DNA from: Tissierellia bacterium
GTDB lineage: Bacteria > Bacillota > Clostridia > Tissierellales > Tepidimicrobiaceae
DNA: 64,000 nucleotides
Assembly: GCA_012735215.1 (NCBI GenBank)
Contig: JAAYHX010000016.1
Span: 117,113 to 181,112 of the forward strand
Reading direction: 5' to 3'
Part shown: piece after piece, positions 36,824 through 46,243 of the stretch
How positions within the stretch are numbered: position 1 is the first letter of the stretch
How the letters are laid out: every line of letters starts with the position of its first letter
Notes under the pieces: model-generated
The model's input: only the letters and a program-made list of their open reading frames with translations
Told to the model about the DNA's origin: nothing
Databases searched by the model: none
Position numbers and translations under genes: made by a program

Positions 36824-38059
36824 ATGCTCATGTTTAATGGCAGAATAAATTATAGACTTCCAAGAAATCTACTTTTTGTTTTTGAACTTTTGGCTTTAAT
36901 GCTGATTTTTTTATATTATAGGCACACCTTAAACAGGATCACTGTTATATATAGTTTGGCCCTCATATTGTTAGTATATATATCCAACTTCCTGCTTTTA
37001 AAGATCACCTCTGGTGACAATTTTATATTTTTGATTGTAACCATGTTGGTAAGCATTGGGGTAATTATGATATATAGAATTGATCCGGAATTAGGAATAA
37101 AGCAGATCCTATGGATAGGAATGGGTATCATGCTCTTTTTTATGACCTACCTAGTATTTAAGAGAATCAGAGGATGGGAAAATTGGTTCTTGCTATATGC
37201 CCTTGCTTCTATAGCTTTGTTCATACTGACATTAGTATTAGGTACCAATATAAAAGGAGCTACCAACTGGATCAGGATTGGCTCATTTGGCCTGCAGCCT
37301 TCTGAGATTATAAAGATTTTGGCTATTTTTTTAATCGCTTCATATTATACTAATCATGAAAAGTTTACTAGGATGAAATTTGGCAAATACTATTTACTGG
37401 GGATCATATATGTTTTTGTTCTATTCTTATTCTTGCAAAAGGATTTAGGTAGTGTTTTAATCTTCTTATCAGTTTTTATAGCCCTTCAATTTATCTATGA
37501 AGAAGATAGAAAACTGGTGCTTATTAACTTATCTATTCTAGTGGTCTGTGCCATAGCTGGTTACTTTTTGTTTTCCCATGTACAGAGCAGGGTTCATACT
37601 TGGCTAGACCCATGGAAATATATAGATACAAGAGGATATCAGATAACCCAATCCTTGTTTGCCATAGCTGAAGGAGGATTTTTTGGAACTGGCCTAGGTT
37701 TAGGATATCCAGAGTTTATACCAGAAGTCCATACTGACTTCATATTTCCAGCAATATGTGAAGAAATGGGCATATTCACTGGAATAGGGATTATTATGCT
37801 ATTTTTAATACTGGTCTATCGGGGCTTTAAAATTGCCATAAACCAAAAATACAAATCCTATAGAATAGTGGCCTTAGGAATAAGCATATTATTTGGGATT
37901 CAATCCTTTATCATATTTGGAGGGGTACTTAATATGATCCCTCTAACAGGGATTACTATACCTTTTGTAAGCTATGGGGGCAGCTCCATGTTGTCTAGTT
38001 TCATAGCCCTAGGTATACTTCAAGTTGCATCTGAGGAGTTGGATTTAGATGAAGAATAA
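36824..38059 (+). CDS. FtsW/RodA/SpoVE-family peptidoglycan polymerase
   Basis: A 411-residue SEDS protein with about ten membrane helices. Diagnostic segments are GATNWIRIGSFGLQPSEIIKI, FLQKDLGSVLIF (the catalytic-Asp region of RodA), SLFAIAEGGFFGTGLG and GITIPFVSYGGSSMLSSF. It polymerises glycan strands from lipid II together with a class B PBP, which is encoded next and overlaps it by 11 bases. Two in-frame starts are possible (36824 and 36830); the second is better spaced from the AGGGG site. FtsW, RodA and SpoVE cannot be separated by sequence alone. Confidence 0.93.
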   Translation: MLMFNGRINYRLPRNLLFVFELLALMLIFLYYRHTLNRITVIYSLALILLVYISNFLLLKITSGDNFIFLIVTMLVSIGVIMIYRIDPELGIKQILWIGMGIMLFFMTYLVFKRIRGWENWFLLYALASIALFILTLVLGTNIKGATNWIRIGSFGLQPSEIIKILAIFLIASYYTNHEKFTRMKFGKYYLLGIIYVFVLFLFLQKDLGSVLIFLSVFIALQFIYEEDRKLVLINLSILVVCAIAGYFLFSHVQSRVHTWLDPWKYIDTRGYQITQSLFAIAEGGFFGTGLGLGYPEFIPEVHTDFIFPAICEEMGIFTGIGIIMLFLILVYRGFKIAINQKYKSYRIVALGISILFGIQSFIIFGGVLNMIPLTGITIPFVSYGGSSMLSSFIALGILQVASEELDLDEE

Positions 38060-39467
38060 CAGTATAAATAAGGAGATAAGAAGAGTAATAGTAGTACTGG
38101 TTATGATCTGTGTCTTATTTGTAAGTCTAATGGTTTATTTGACCTATTTTCAAGTATTTAGAGCCGAATCTGTAAAGATGAATAGCTATAATAAAAGGCT
38201 ATGGATAAACGAGGAAAAGATATTGAGGGGTTCTATAATAGATAGAAATGGAAAGATATTAGCTTACAGCGAAAAGGATGGAGAAACCTATAAGAGGGTC
38301 TATAATTATGGAAATCTCTACGGCCATATAATAGGCTATAGCTACAGAGAATTAGGAAAGGCAGGATTAGAGTTAAGATACAATAATGAACTGTTGAATA
38401 TCAGCAAATCCTCAGCCTTGAATGAACTGAAGAATATAGTGGCACCAAACACAGAAGGGAATACTCTAAAGCTTACTATTGACCATCACCTACAGGAGCT
38501 TTCAAGAAGTCTCCTGCAGGGCAAAAAAGGAGCAATAGTTGCTATGAATCCTACTACTGGAGAAATATACTCAATGGTAAGTATGCCTGACTTTAACCCT
38601 TCAGCCCTTAGAGAATCTTGGTCAGATATTGTAGAAGATGAAAACAGTCCCTTGTTGAACAGGGCAATATCAGGCTTATATCAACCAGGCTCTACCTTTA
38701 AGGTCATAACAGCAATAGCAGCCATAGAAACGGGTACAGCAGAAAAAGGCTATACTTGCAAAGGCAGCACCACTATAGGAGGGGCTCCCTTTAGCTGCTA
38801 TAACAAAACTGTCCATGGCAATCTTCAATTAACGGAGGCGCTGGTTAAGTCCTGCAACCTATATTTTGCTGAAAAGGGAGTAGAAGTTGGAATTGAAAAG
38901 CTAGAAGAGGTTTCGGAAAGGTTCTATATGAATAAGACAATTCCCTTTGATCTGCCCGTAGTAAAATCTTCTTTTCCTAATAGGATGAACATGGATAAGG
39001 CAAGTGTTGCTGCAGCCAGCATGGGGCAAGGAGAGGTTCTTATAAGCCCTCTAAACATGGCTATGATTGCTTCAGCCATAGCAAATAATGGGGAAGTAGT
39101 AAAGCCCATCCTGGTTAAAGAGATAATATCCCCTGAAGGTAGCATAGTGGATTTTGCAGAGAGGGAAGTTCTTTCCAATGGAACCGATGGATTTACAGCC
39201 AGTGAATTAACAAATATGATGGTTGAGGTAGTGCAAAGAGGAACAGGTAAAAATGCACGAATTAGTGGTGTAAAAGTAGCAGGGAAGACTGGCACTGCTG
39301 AAAACCATACTGGTAAAGACCATGCTTGGTTTATAGGCTTTGCTCCAGCAGACAACCCAAAAGTAGCCCTAGCGGTAGTGTTAGAGGAAGAGGGTTCATC
39401 AGGAGGAACAGCAGCAGCTCCTATTGCCAAGAAGATTATTCTAGAAGCATTAAATACTATAGAATAG
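38049..39467 (+). CDS. Class B penicillin-binding protein (transpeptidase)
   Basis: A 472-residue PbpA-type transpeptidase with one N-terminal membrane helix (about 12-34) and a short dimerisation domain (about 55-130). The three catalytic motifs of the transpeptidase domain are intact: S215-T-F-K218 in YQPGSTFKVI, S268-C-N270 in VKSCNLYF and K413-T-G in AGKTGTAEN. It cross-links peptidoglycan outside the membrane and is the expected partner of the SEDS polymerase just upstream. It is small for the family and has no PASTA domains, resembling PbpA of the actinobacterial FHA/RodA cluster. Confidence 0.93.
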   Translation: MKNNSINKEIRRVIVVLVMICVLFVSLMVYLTYFQVFRAESVKMNSYNKRLWINEEKILRGSIIDRNGKILAYSEKDGETYKRVYNYGNLYGHIIGYSYRELGKAGLELRYNNELLNISKSSALNELKNIVAPNTEGNTLKLTIDHHLQELSRSLLQGKKGAIVAMNPTTGEIYSMVSMPDFNPSALRESWSDIVEDENSPLLNRAISGLYQPGSTFKVITAIAAIETGTAEKGYTCKGSTTIGGAPFSCYNKTVHGNLQLTEALVKSCNLYFAEKGVEVGIEKLEEVSERFYMNKTIPFDLPVVKSSFPNRMNMDKASVAAASMGQGEVLISPLNMAMIASAIANNGEVVKPILVKEIISPEGSIVDFAEREVLSNGTDGFTASELTNMMVEVVQRGTGKNARISGVKVAGKTGTAENHTGKDHAWFIGFAPADNPKVALAVVLEEEGSSGGTAAAPIAKKIILEALNTIE

Positions 39468-39486
39468 AGGAAAGGAGGAAGGACTA

Positions 39487-41292
39487 ATGCCCGAGGGGAA
39501 AAGGGACCTAAAGGAAAGAAAGGATATACCGCTTGAGTATACTTGGGACTTAGAATCTATGTATGAAAGTATAGAAGAGTGGGAGAAGGATTTTGGAGAT
39601 TTGCTTTCCAAGGCAGAGGGAATAGAAAAGCACAGGGGTAGGGTAGGAGAATCTGCTGCAAGCCTTTTAAGGGTGTTAAGACATATGGAAGAAGTGTATA
39701 GGATAGTTGGCAATCTTTATGCCTATGCTAATATGAAGTTGGATGAGGACACTAGGATTAATTCATCTCAAGCCCTATTTGACAAAGCCTTAGGAGCTTA
39801 TGTTATGGTACAGGAAAAGACCTCTTTTATAACTCCAGAGATTCTTAAAATTGATGAAAAGGTCCTAGAAGAGTTCTATAAGGAAGAGGAAGATTTAAAG
39901 CTGTATAAACATTATTTAGATAATATGTTTAGGAAAAAAGAACATGTTCTCTCAGAGGATATGGAAAATCTTTTGGCTCAAATGGGAGAGATTGCAAGTG
40001 CTCCAGAAAACATCTACAGCATGTTAAACGATGCGGATTTGAAATTTCCAACAATAAAAGATGAAAATGGCCAGGATGTGGAGATAACTCAGGGGAATTT
40101 CATCCCCCTCATGGAAAGCAAAGATAGAAGGGTGCGGAAGGCAGCCTTTGAGGGTCTGTATTCTACATATGAAAGCTTTAAAAATACCTTTGCACAAACC
40201 CTAAGTGGAAATATAAAAGCAAATATCTTTAATGCAAGAGTTCGAAAGTATGAATCAGCCTTAGAAGCCTCTCTAGATGAGAACAATATACCAATATCAG
40301 TTTACGACAATCTGATAAAAGCAATTCACAATAACCTGGACAGCATGTATAAGTATATGGACATAAGGAAAAGGGCCTTAGGGGTAGAAGAGCTGCACAT
40401 GTATGACCTGTATACACCCATTGTGAAGGATGTAGATTTTAATATTCCATATGAAGAATGTAAGGAATTGATTATAAGAGGACTGCAGCCCCTTAAGGAT
40501 GAATATATAGATGTGGTAAAGGAAGGTTTTGAGGATCGCTGGATAGATGTTTACGAAAATATAGGTAAGCGTTCAGGAGCTTATTCCAGTGGCTCTTATG
40601 ATTCAAAGCCTTTTATATTAACTAACTATCACAACACTTTAGACAGCGTATTTACTGTTGCCCATGAAATGGGGCACTCTATCCACAGCTATTTTACAAA
40701 GAAGAATCAGCCTTTTATCTATGGCAATTACAGTATTTTCCTAGCAGAGGTAGCTTCCACCTGCAATGAAGCACTGCTTTTAAACTATATGCTTGATCAT
40801 GTGAAAGACGAGAAGGAGAAGCTCTACTTACTAAATCATTACCTAGAGCAATTTAGGACCACTGTCTTTAGACAGACCATGTTTGCTGAATTTGAAAGGA
40901 CCATATATGAACATGTGGAAAGCAGAGAAGCCCTTACAGCAGATTACTTATGTGATACCTACAAGAAATTAAATGAAAAATATTATGGTCCCAATATAGT
41001 AGTAGATGATCCTATTGCTATAGAATGGGCACGGATACCCCATTTCTATTACAACTTCTATGTCTACCAATATGCAACTGGTTTTTCTGCAGCCATAGCC
41101 CTATCTCAGAAGATACTTAATGATGGAGATACTGCAGTAGAAAGATATATTTACTTTTTAAAGAGTGGATCTTCAGACTACCCAATTAATGTATTAAAGT
41201 TAGCTGGAGTTGATATGACAACAGAGGAACCAGTTAATAATGCACTAGAAGTATTTAGGCAATTAGTGGATGACATGGATAGGTTAATATAA
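39487..41292 (+). CDS. pepF: Oligoendopeptidase F
   Basis: A 601-residue M3B zinc metallopeptidase that degrades short peptides in the cytoplasm. The zinc motif HEMGH is at residues 393-397, with the third ligand Glu in FLAEVASTCNEAL about 25 residues later. The N-terminal helical PepF domain (YTWDLESMYESIEEWEKDF) and the C-terminal IEWARIPHFYYNFYVYQYATG block are typical, and the length is normal. The ribosome site is AAAGGAGG. It follows the PBP gene by 19 bases and may share its transcript. A terminator shared with nadK follows. Confidence 0.95.
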   Translation: MPEGKRDLKERKDIPLEYTWDLESMYESIEEWEKDFGDLLSKAEGIEKHRGRVGESAASLLRVLRHMEEVYRIVGNLYAYANMKLDEDTRINSSQALFDKALGAYVMVQEKTSFITPEILKIDEKVLEEFYKEEEDLKLYKHYLDNMFRKKEHVLSEDMENLLAQMGEIASAPENIYSMLNDADLKFPTIKDENGQDVEITQGNFIPLMESKDRRVRKAAFEGLYSTYESFKNTFAQTLSGNIKANIFNARVRKYESALEASLDENNIPISVYDNLIKAIHNNLDSMYKYMDIRKRALGVEELHMYDLYTPIVKDVDFNIPYEECKELIIRGLQPLKDEYIDVVKEGFEDRWIDVYENIGKRSGAYSSGSYDSKPFILTNYHNTLDSVFTVAHEMGHSIHSYFTKKNQPFIYGNYSIFLAEVASTCNEALLLNYMLDHVKDEKEKLYLLNHYLEQFRTTVFRQTMFAEFERTIYEHVESREALTADYLCDTYKKLNEKYYGPNIVVDDPIAIEWARIPHFYYNFYVYQYATGFSAAIALSQKILNDGDTAVERYIYFLKSGSSDYPINVLKLAGVDMTTEEPVNNALEVFRQLVDDMDRLI

Positions 41293-41293
41293 A

Positions 41294-41340
41294 AGACAGG
41301 TCCTAGAGGTATCATATCATCTCTTGGACCTGCCTTTTAT
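41294..41340. terminator. Terminator between pepF and nadK
   Basis: Imperfect long stem (CAGGTCC / GGACCTG with AGAG/CTCT inside) and a CTTTT flank; the opposite strand also has a TCTTTTA flank. Likely bidirectional. Confidence 0.75.
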
Positions 41341-42149
41341 AAGAATTTGCTCTTTAAGTTGTTCCAGTACATGTTTTTATCGAAGTTCAGTCTTGAAATA
41401 GTCTTTTCTGATATTGAATAGCTGATCTTATTGATGTTCTTATATTTAAATTCAACCCCGTCTACCACAATTAAAATAGAATTTTCATATAAAAACTCTG
41501 GTTCTATGGTAATGGGAATGTCTCCAGGTATGATAATGCTGTTAAGCAAGGACCTGTAAACCCTTGAACTGATTGGGGATAGGGGTGTTATCTGTAATGC
41601 CTTTAGGGAAGGATATATGATACTGCCTCCACTGGAAAAATTGTATCCGGTACTTCCTGCAGGAGTGGCTACAATAATCCCATCACCAGAGAATTTTTCC
41701 AGATGATTATCATTGATAAAAACTTCTAAGTGTACTACCTTAGATTTTATTCCCTTTATTACTATTTCGTTTACCCCTAACAATTGAAAGCTATTATCCC
41801 TTGTGTGTACATCTGCCTTTACTAGAAAAATCTTTTCGATAGTATAATAGCCCTTAACATATTTTTCAATAAATCCATCGATATCTTTTGGAAGAATTTC
41901 TTGATAAAAACCTAAATGGCCTGTGTTGATGCCTACAAAGGGTATGTTTGGGAAATTATACCTGTGAACAGTTCTTAAAAAAGCTCCATCTCCACCGATG
42001 CAGATATTCAATTCAGCATTTGTGTCATAATTCTTAGGAACATAGAAACCTCTAGCAGATAGCTTTTCTATTAGTAAGTTGGCAGTCTTTATAGAGGCAT
42101 CATTTCTATTTGAAATAACATTTATAATTCTATTCCCTTTAGAGCTCAA
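41337..42149 (-). CDS. nadK: NAD kinase
   Basis: ATP- or polyphosphate-dependent NAD kinase making NADP. The signature GGDG is present in ICIGGDGAFLRTV, followed by GINTGHLGFYQE and the glycine-rich ATPAGSTGYNFSSGGSIIYP block. I set the start at the TTG at 42149 (protein starting SSKGNRIINV after the initiator), because GGAGGAG lies 6 bases upstream. The longer frame would begin with a TTG directly abutting that site. The length of 270 residues is normal. It is divergent from the RluA-type gene. Confidence 0.93.
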   Translation of the reverse strand: MSSKGNRIINVISNRNDASIKTANLLIEKLSARGFYVPKNYDTNAELNICIGGDGAFLRTVHRYNFPNIPFVGINTGHLGFYQEILPKDIDGFIEKYVKGYYTIEKIFLVKADVHTRDNSFQLLGVNEIVIKGIKSKVVHLEVFINDNHLEKFSGDGIIVATPAGSTGYNFSSGGSIIYPSLKALQITPLSPISSRVYRSLLNSIIIPGDIPITIEPEFLYENSILIVVDGVEFKYKNINKISYSISEKTISRLNFDKNMYWNNLKSKFL

Positions 42150-42182
42150 CGGATTCTCCTCCAAAATTCTTATTTAAATGGT

Positions 42183-42210
42183 TTTACAATTTGATATAAT
42201 TATCTATAAT
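42183..42210 (+). promoter_or_regulatory. Promoter of the RluA-type synthase gene
   Basis: TTTACA (42183-42188), a 16-base spacer and TATAAT (42205-42210). Confidence 0.65.
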
Positions 42211-42248
42211 ATATTATACACAAAACTATGCAAGATTTGGAGGAATAT

Positions 42249-43157
42249 ATGGATTTATTAAAAAATAGTGAAAAAGTAATTGTTATAAAAGTAGATGCAG
42301 AAGGGAAGACCTTGAAAGAATATTTATTTGACCAGGATATATCTACAAGGCTATTTAGGAAGCTTTTTAAGCAAAAGAACATATATGTAAATGGTAAAAA
42401 TGTAAGGATGGAACATGTTTTAAAAAATGGAGATCTGATATCCATATTAATAGAGGACGAAAAGGAGAACTCCACTCCAGAACCTATGGATTTACATATC
42501 ATATACGAAGATTACGATATTTTAGTACTTAATAAACAGCCTTATGTAGTAGTACATCCTACAAAGAGTCACCAGCAGAATACCATTTCTAATGGATTAA
42601 GCTATTATTTTAAATCCAACGGTATAAATAGGAAGATAAGATTTGTAAACCGATTAGATATGAACACATCGGGAATCCTTATTGTAGCCAAGTCTGCATT
42701 TGCCCATCAACAGATGGCTTTGCAATTTGAAAGAAATCAGGTAGAAAAGAAGTATATTGCAGTAGTAGATGGTGTAGTTAGAAAAGATGAAGATATTATT
42801 GAACTGCCTGTAGGAAGGGAAGAGGAAGGAAGCATAAAAAAGGTGGTTACAGAAGATGGGAAGAACGCCATTACTAAATACAGAGTATTGGAAAGATATG
42901 AGGCTGCTACCTTGTTAGATGTCCAAATATTTACAGGGAAATCCCATCAGATTAGGGTACATCTTAACCATATTGGACATCCTATAATTGGGGATTCCTT
43001 ATACAATAGAACCAGTGATATTATAGGAAGACAGGCACTACATTCCTATTATATGAAGATTAAACTACCTAGAGACAAGAGGGAAATGGAGTTTAAAGCC
43101 CCAATTCCTGAAGACATACAGAACTTAATAGATAGCCTAAAAGTATCAAAACTATAA
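42249..43157 (+). CDS. RluA-family pseudouridine synthase
   Basis: About 302 residues from the ATG at 42249, which has TTTGGAGG five bases upstream; an earlier in-frame ATG at 42228 has no such site. An N-terminal S4-like RNA-binding domain (about 20-75: TRLFRKLFKQKNIYVNGKNV) precedes the catalytic domain. The catalytic Asp is D137 in NRLDMNTSGILIVAK. GKSHQIRVHLNHIGHPIIGDSLY is the other conserved family block. It isomerises uridine in rRNA or tRNA; the exact site (RluC/RluD/YlyB type) cannot be told. Confidence 0.92.
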   Translation: MDLLKNSEKVIVIKVDAEGKTLKEYLFDQDISTRLFRKLFKQKNIYVNGKNVRMEHVLKNGDLISILIEDEKENSTPEPMDLHIIYEDYDILVLNKQPYVVVHPTKSHQQNTISNGLSYYFKSNGINRKIRFVNRLDMNTSGILIVAKSAFAHQQMALQFERNQVEKKYIAVVDGVVRKDEDIIELPVGREEEGSIKKVVTEDGKNAITKYRVLERYEAATLLDVQIFTGKSHQIRVHLNHIGHPIIGDSLYNRTSDIIGRQALHSYYMKIKLPRDKREMEFKAPIPEDIQNLIDSLKVSKL

Positions 43158-43190
43158 AATTCTTAGTACGAATTAGTACTAAGAATTTTT
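43156..43190. terminator. Terminator between the RluA-type gene and a convergent hypothetical gene
   Basis: Perfect 14-bp stem (43156-43169 with 43176-43189), 6-base loop and T run. The minus-strand gene ends inside it. Confidence 0.9.
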
Positions 43191-43778
43191 TCCTTCTTCC
43201 TTGGGCTTTTGTGGGGAATCGAGGGCCTTTATGATATCTAGCATTCTCATCATATCCTTTATCTTTTTCTTCTCTTCTTGGCTCTTCCCTTGAGAAAACT
43301 GCTCCATGATCCTTAAGAGACTCTCCTTATCGTTAAGATTTTCTGGACTTTCCATAATTATGCTCATCATATTCATCATCTTATTTAGCCTATCTATTTT
43401 TAATACCATGTCCACAGCTTTACCCAATTCCTTTATTTGCTCCCTAGTAAACTCCTTTTCAATAACATCTACTATGTAGTTTAAACGTTCTTTGTTATTT
43501 TTTACAGGAATGGTCCTTTTAATGTAGTTCGACTCTTTTATGCTCAAATACTCCATTGCATCGTATAGTCTAATAATTTTCTCAGTTACTCCTATAGCCT
43601 TATTTATACAATGCAAGTATTCTTCAGGGAAGTATGGTCCTACTTTTTTTATCAATTTGATCTTTTCCCTAGAATGTTTAGTATCTAGTTTTAGTGCAAA
43701 GCTTCTATTTGGTGTAGGCAAGGCAATCCTATCTTCCTTTATCATCAATAGCAGCAGTAACAGAACAATATTACTCAT
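43179..43778 (-). CDS. Hypothetical protein with N-terminal hydrophobic segment
   Basis: A 199-residue protein I do not recognise. A short hydrophobic start (MSNIVLLLLLLMI) is followed by a charged, mostly helical body rich in Lys, Glu, Met and Ile. The helix IDRLNKMMNMMSIIMESPENL and the basic stretch EEKKKIKDMMRMLDIIKAL suggest helix-bundle or coiled-coil packing. No enzyme motif is visible. An AGGAGGAC site precedes the ATG, which supports a real gene. It may be a spore or membrane-associated protein, but that is a guess. Confidence 0.65.
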   Translation of the reverse strand: MSNIVLLLLLLMIKEDRIALPTPNRSFALKLDTKHSREKIKLIKKVGPYFPEEYLHCINKAIGVTEKIIRLYDAMEYLSIKESNYIKRTIPVKNNKERLNYIVDVIEKEFTREQIKELGKAVDMVLKIDRLNKMMNMMSIIMESPENLNDKESLLRIMEQFSQGKSQEEKKKIKDMMRMLDIIKALDSPQKPKEEGKNS

Positions 43779-43908
43779 TATAAGTCCTCCTATTATTTAT
43801 CCATATAATTATTTTATGCTCTCTTTCCATGAATGTTGATAAATTATTTGTAATATGTGGCAGGGGGAAGTCATAGATTTTAATAGAATAGATTAAGGGG
43901 GGTACCTA

Positions 43909-44193
43909 ATGGATAGAGATGACAAGATTAAAAGGGCAATGGAAGATTTTAAGGATTACCAGCCAACAGAGGAACAAATTGAAATCATAAATCAATTTGC
44001 TGAAGACTACTCTGACAAATCTGAAGAGGATATATTCGTTGAAATAATAAATCTTAACGAAAAGATGGAAGCAGAAATGGATCCAGATGAATATGAAGCA
44101 ATTTTTGAAAAGCTGGAAAGCATTAGACCTTTCCTAGATGAAGAGCAAGAAGAAAAGTTGGATAGGATTCTCAAGGCTTTAGGTAAGAAGTAA
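43909..44193 (+). CDS. Small acidic hypothetical protein
   Basis: 94 residues, strongly acidic (many Glu and Asp) and predicted all-helical. Repeated EEQ/EEEQEEK segments such as TEEQIEIINQFAEDYSDKSEED and LDEEQEEKLDRILKAL are visible. No known domain was recognised. An AAGGGGGGT ribosome site and a clean terminator downstream support translation. It stands alone between the minus-strand hypothetical gene and ftsH. Confidence 0.65.
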   Translation: MDRDDKIKRAMEDFKDYQPTEEQIEIINQFAEDYSDKSEEDIFVEIINLNEKMEAEMDPDEYEAIFEKLESIRPFLDEEQEEKLDRILKALGKK

Positions 44194-44210
44194 AATCACC
44201 AAGCTGGTTA

Positions 44211-44254
44211 AAAAACGAGATTCTTAAAATTATAACAGGGAATCTCGTTTTTGT
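44211..44254 (+). terminator. Terminator of the acidic hypothetical gene
   Basis: 13-bp stem AAAAACGAGATTC / GAATCTCGTTTTT with a 16-base loop and T run. Confidence 0.85.
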
Positions 44255-44321
44255 GTCAAAAGAAAATTAATAATCCATATTGCTATTTAATGGGAAACCC
44301 TTTTTTGACAAATTTATGAAA

Positions 44322-44351
44322 TGGACATGGGGATGTAACAGGTGTTATAAT
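44322..44351 (+). promoter_or_regulatory. Possible promoter of the ftsH-like gene
   Basis: TGGACA (44322-44327), an 18-base spacer and TATAAT (44346-44351), 36 bases before the start codon. A separate TTGACA at 44305-44310 has no matching -10. Confidence 0.5.
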
Positions 44352-44387
44352 TGATAATAGAATTATGTAAACCAAGGAGGAAGTTAC

Positions 44388-46172
44388 ATGAATATAGAGG
44401 GGAAAAAGAAGTTACTCCTGATTTCCACAATAATACTTCTACTAGTTGTAACAGCTTATACAATTGTTAGTTACTATAAGGGAGAAGATTATAAGGAAAT
44501 TTCATATGCTACATTTATAGAATATGCAAAAGATGGACAAGTATCAGAGATTGAACTGAAGGATTCACCCAAATTAACAGGCAAGTTAAGCAATAAAACA
44601 GCATTTGTTACTGACAATCCCCGGGCTGAAAATTTTAAAGAGCAGATGCTTTTATACGATATAAAGGTGATAGAAAGTGAGAATATGGGCCTAATTGATC
44701 GAATAATTCCCCTAATATTAATGGTAGGCTCTATAGGGATGGTTGTGTATTTGGTAAAGAATGGTTCAAAACAGGCAGAGAGGGAAATGGAAAATATGGC
44801 AAATAACATTGATGTAGTCAACTCAATGAGCCAAAAAGTGACTTTCAATGATATTGCTGGCAATGAAGAAGCTAAGGAATCCTTGAAAGAACTAGTAGAT
44901 TTTATAAGGGAGCCAGAAAAATATTCCAGATACGGAGCAAGGCTTCCTAGAGGAGTAATGCTATACGGACCTCCAGGGACAGGTAAAACCCTATTAGCCA
45001 AGGCTTTAGCCTCTGAAGCAGCTGTCCCCTTCTATGCAGCAACTGGCTCTGACTTTGTACAGGTATATGCTGGATTGGGAGCAAGCAGGATAAGGGAGCT
45101 ATTTAAAAAGGCAAAAAAGACAGGCAAAAGTGTAATCTTCATCGATGAAATTGATGCCTTGGGAAAGGCAAGAAAAGGTGCAAACTCCAATATGGGCAGT
45201 GAAGAAGGGGACAGGACCTTAAATGCTTTATTAACTGAAATGTCCGGCTTTAAGGAAAATGAAGGCATAATAGTGCTGGCTGCAACCAATAGAATTGATA
45301 CACTGGATGAGGCCTTATTAAGACCAGGAAGGTTTGATAGGCAAATAGAAGTAGGCCTACCAGATATAAATGGCAGATTAGCAATTTTGAAAATCCACAG
45401 TAGGAACAAACCACTTTCAAAAGATGTGGATCTAGAAAAATTAGCAAGGGAAACAGTATACTTTAGTGGAGCTAAGCTTGAAAACCTTATGAATGAATCA
45501 GCTATGATAGCGGCAAGAAACAAAGATAAACTGATAACTATGGAACATATTGAAAAAGCCTTCTTAAATGTCTTAGTAGGAGAAGAAAAGAAGGATAGGA
45601 GTTTTATCTCCCTAAGGGATAAGAAGATTACAGCCTACCATGAGGCAGGACATGCCCTAGTGGCTAAGAAGATATCCCCAAACAACAGGGTAACTAGGGT
45701 AAGCATCATTCCTAGCACAAGAGGAATGGGAGGATTTAGCTTAAACATACCTCCTGATAGAATCTATAAAAGCAAAAAGGACATTATAGAAAACATAATG
45801 ATTGCCTTAGGAGGAAGGGCAGCTGAAGAAATCATATTTGGCAAAGACAATATTACAACGGGAGCTTCATCTGATTTGAAAAAGGCCACAGAGATGGTAT
45901 TGGCCATGATTGGTTCCTATGGAATGGATGATGAATTAGGGCTAATAAACTATGAAGTAGTAGCCAATACCAATTTATCCATGGATACCTCCTTGATTAA
46001 AAGGGGAGAAGAGATCTTACGTCACTTCTACTCACAAACCAAAACAGTCCTTTTAGACAATATTGAGCATCTACACGCATTAGCTAATCAGTTGATAAGA
46101 AAAGAATCCTTAAATGAAGAAGAAATTGAAGAGCTTGTTAATGGTATACAAAATATAACAAAATGCAGTTAA
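44388..46172 (+). CDS. ftsH: FtsH-family ATP-dependent zinc metalloprotease
   Basis: A 594-residue membrane AAA+ protease that degrades membrane and regulatory proteins. Two membrane helices (about 8-28 and 105-124) flank a small extracytoplasmic domain. The AAA module has Walker A GPPGTGKT (194-201), Walker B VIFIDEIDALG and the SRH ATNRIDTLDEALLRPGRFDR. The zinc protease has HEAGH (418-422) with the third ligand Asp in TTGASSDLKKAT. At 594 residues it is slightly shorter than Bacillus FtsH and lacks a long acidic tail. The setting is not the usual tilS-hpt-ftsH cluster, so it may be a second FtsH paralogue. The start ATG follows AAGGAGG. Confidence 0.92.
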   Translation: MNIEGKKKLLLISTIILLLVVTAYTIVSYYKGEDYKEISYATFIEYAKDGQVSEIELKDSPKLTGKLSNKTAFVTDNPRAENFKEQMLLYDIKVIESENMGLIDRIIPLILMVGSIGMVVYLVKNGSKQAEREMENMANNIDVVNSMSQKVTFNDIAGNEEAKESLKELVDFIREPEKYSRYGARLPRGVMLYGPPGTGKTLLAKALASEAAVPFYAATGSDFVQVYAGLGASRIRELFKKAKKTGKSVIFIDEIDALGKARKGANSNMGSEEGDRTLNALLTEMSGFKENEGIIVLAATNRIDTLDEALLRPGRFDRQIEVGLPDINGRLAILKIHSRNKPLSKDVDLEKLARETVYFSGAKLENLMNESAMIAARNKDKLITMEHIEKAFLNVLVGEEKKDRSFISLRDKKITAYHEAGHALVAKKISPNNRVTRVSIIPSTRGMGGFSLNIPPDRIYKSKKDIIENIMIALGGRAAEEIIFGKDNITTGASSDLKKATEMVLAMIGSYGMDDELGLINYEVVANTNLSMDTSLIKRGEEILRHFYSQTKTVLLDNIEHLHALANQLIRKESLNEEEIEELVNGIQNITKCS

Positions 46173-46207
46173 TGGCAAAAAATACTATGTCAAAATTTTA
46201 ATGTTCC

Positions 46208-46236
46208 TTGCATATTATGTTTATAGAGGATATAAT
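46208..46236 (+). promoter_or_regulatory. Sigma-A promoter of the 6S RNA
   Basis: TTGCAT (46208-46213), a 17-base spacer and consensus TATAAT (46231-46236), ending about 10 bases before the RNA. Confidence 0.8.
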
Positions 46237-46243
46237 AAAATTA

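Noticed and set aside
45032..45523. 163-residue minus-strand reading frame opposite ftsH
   Set aside because: A shadow of the conserved AAA domain on the other strand, without independent evidence.
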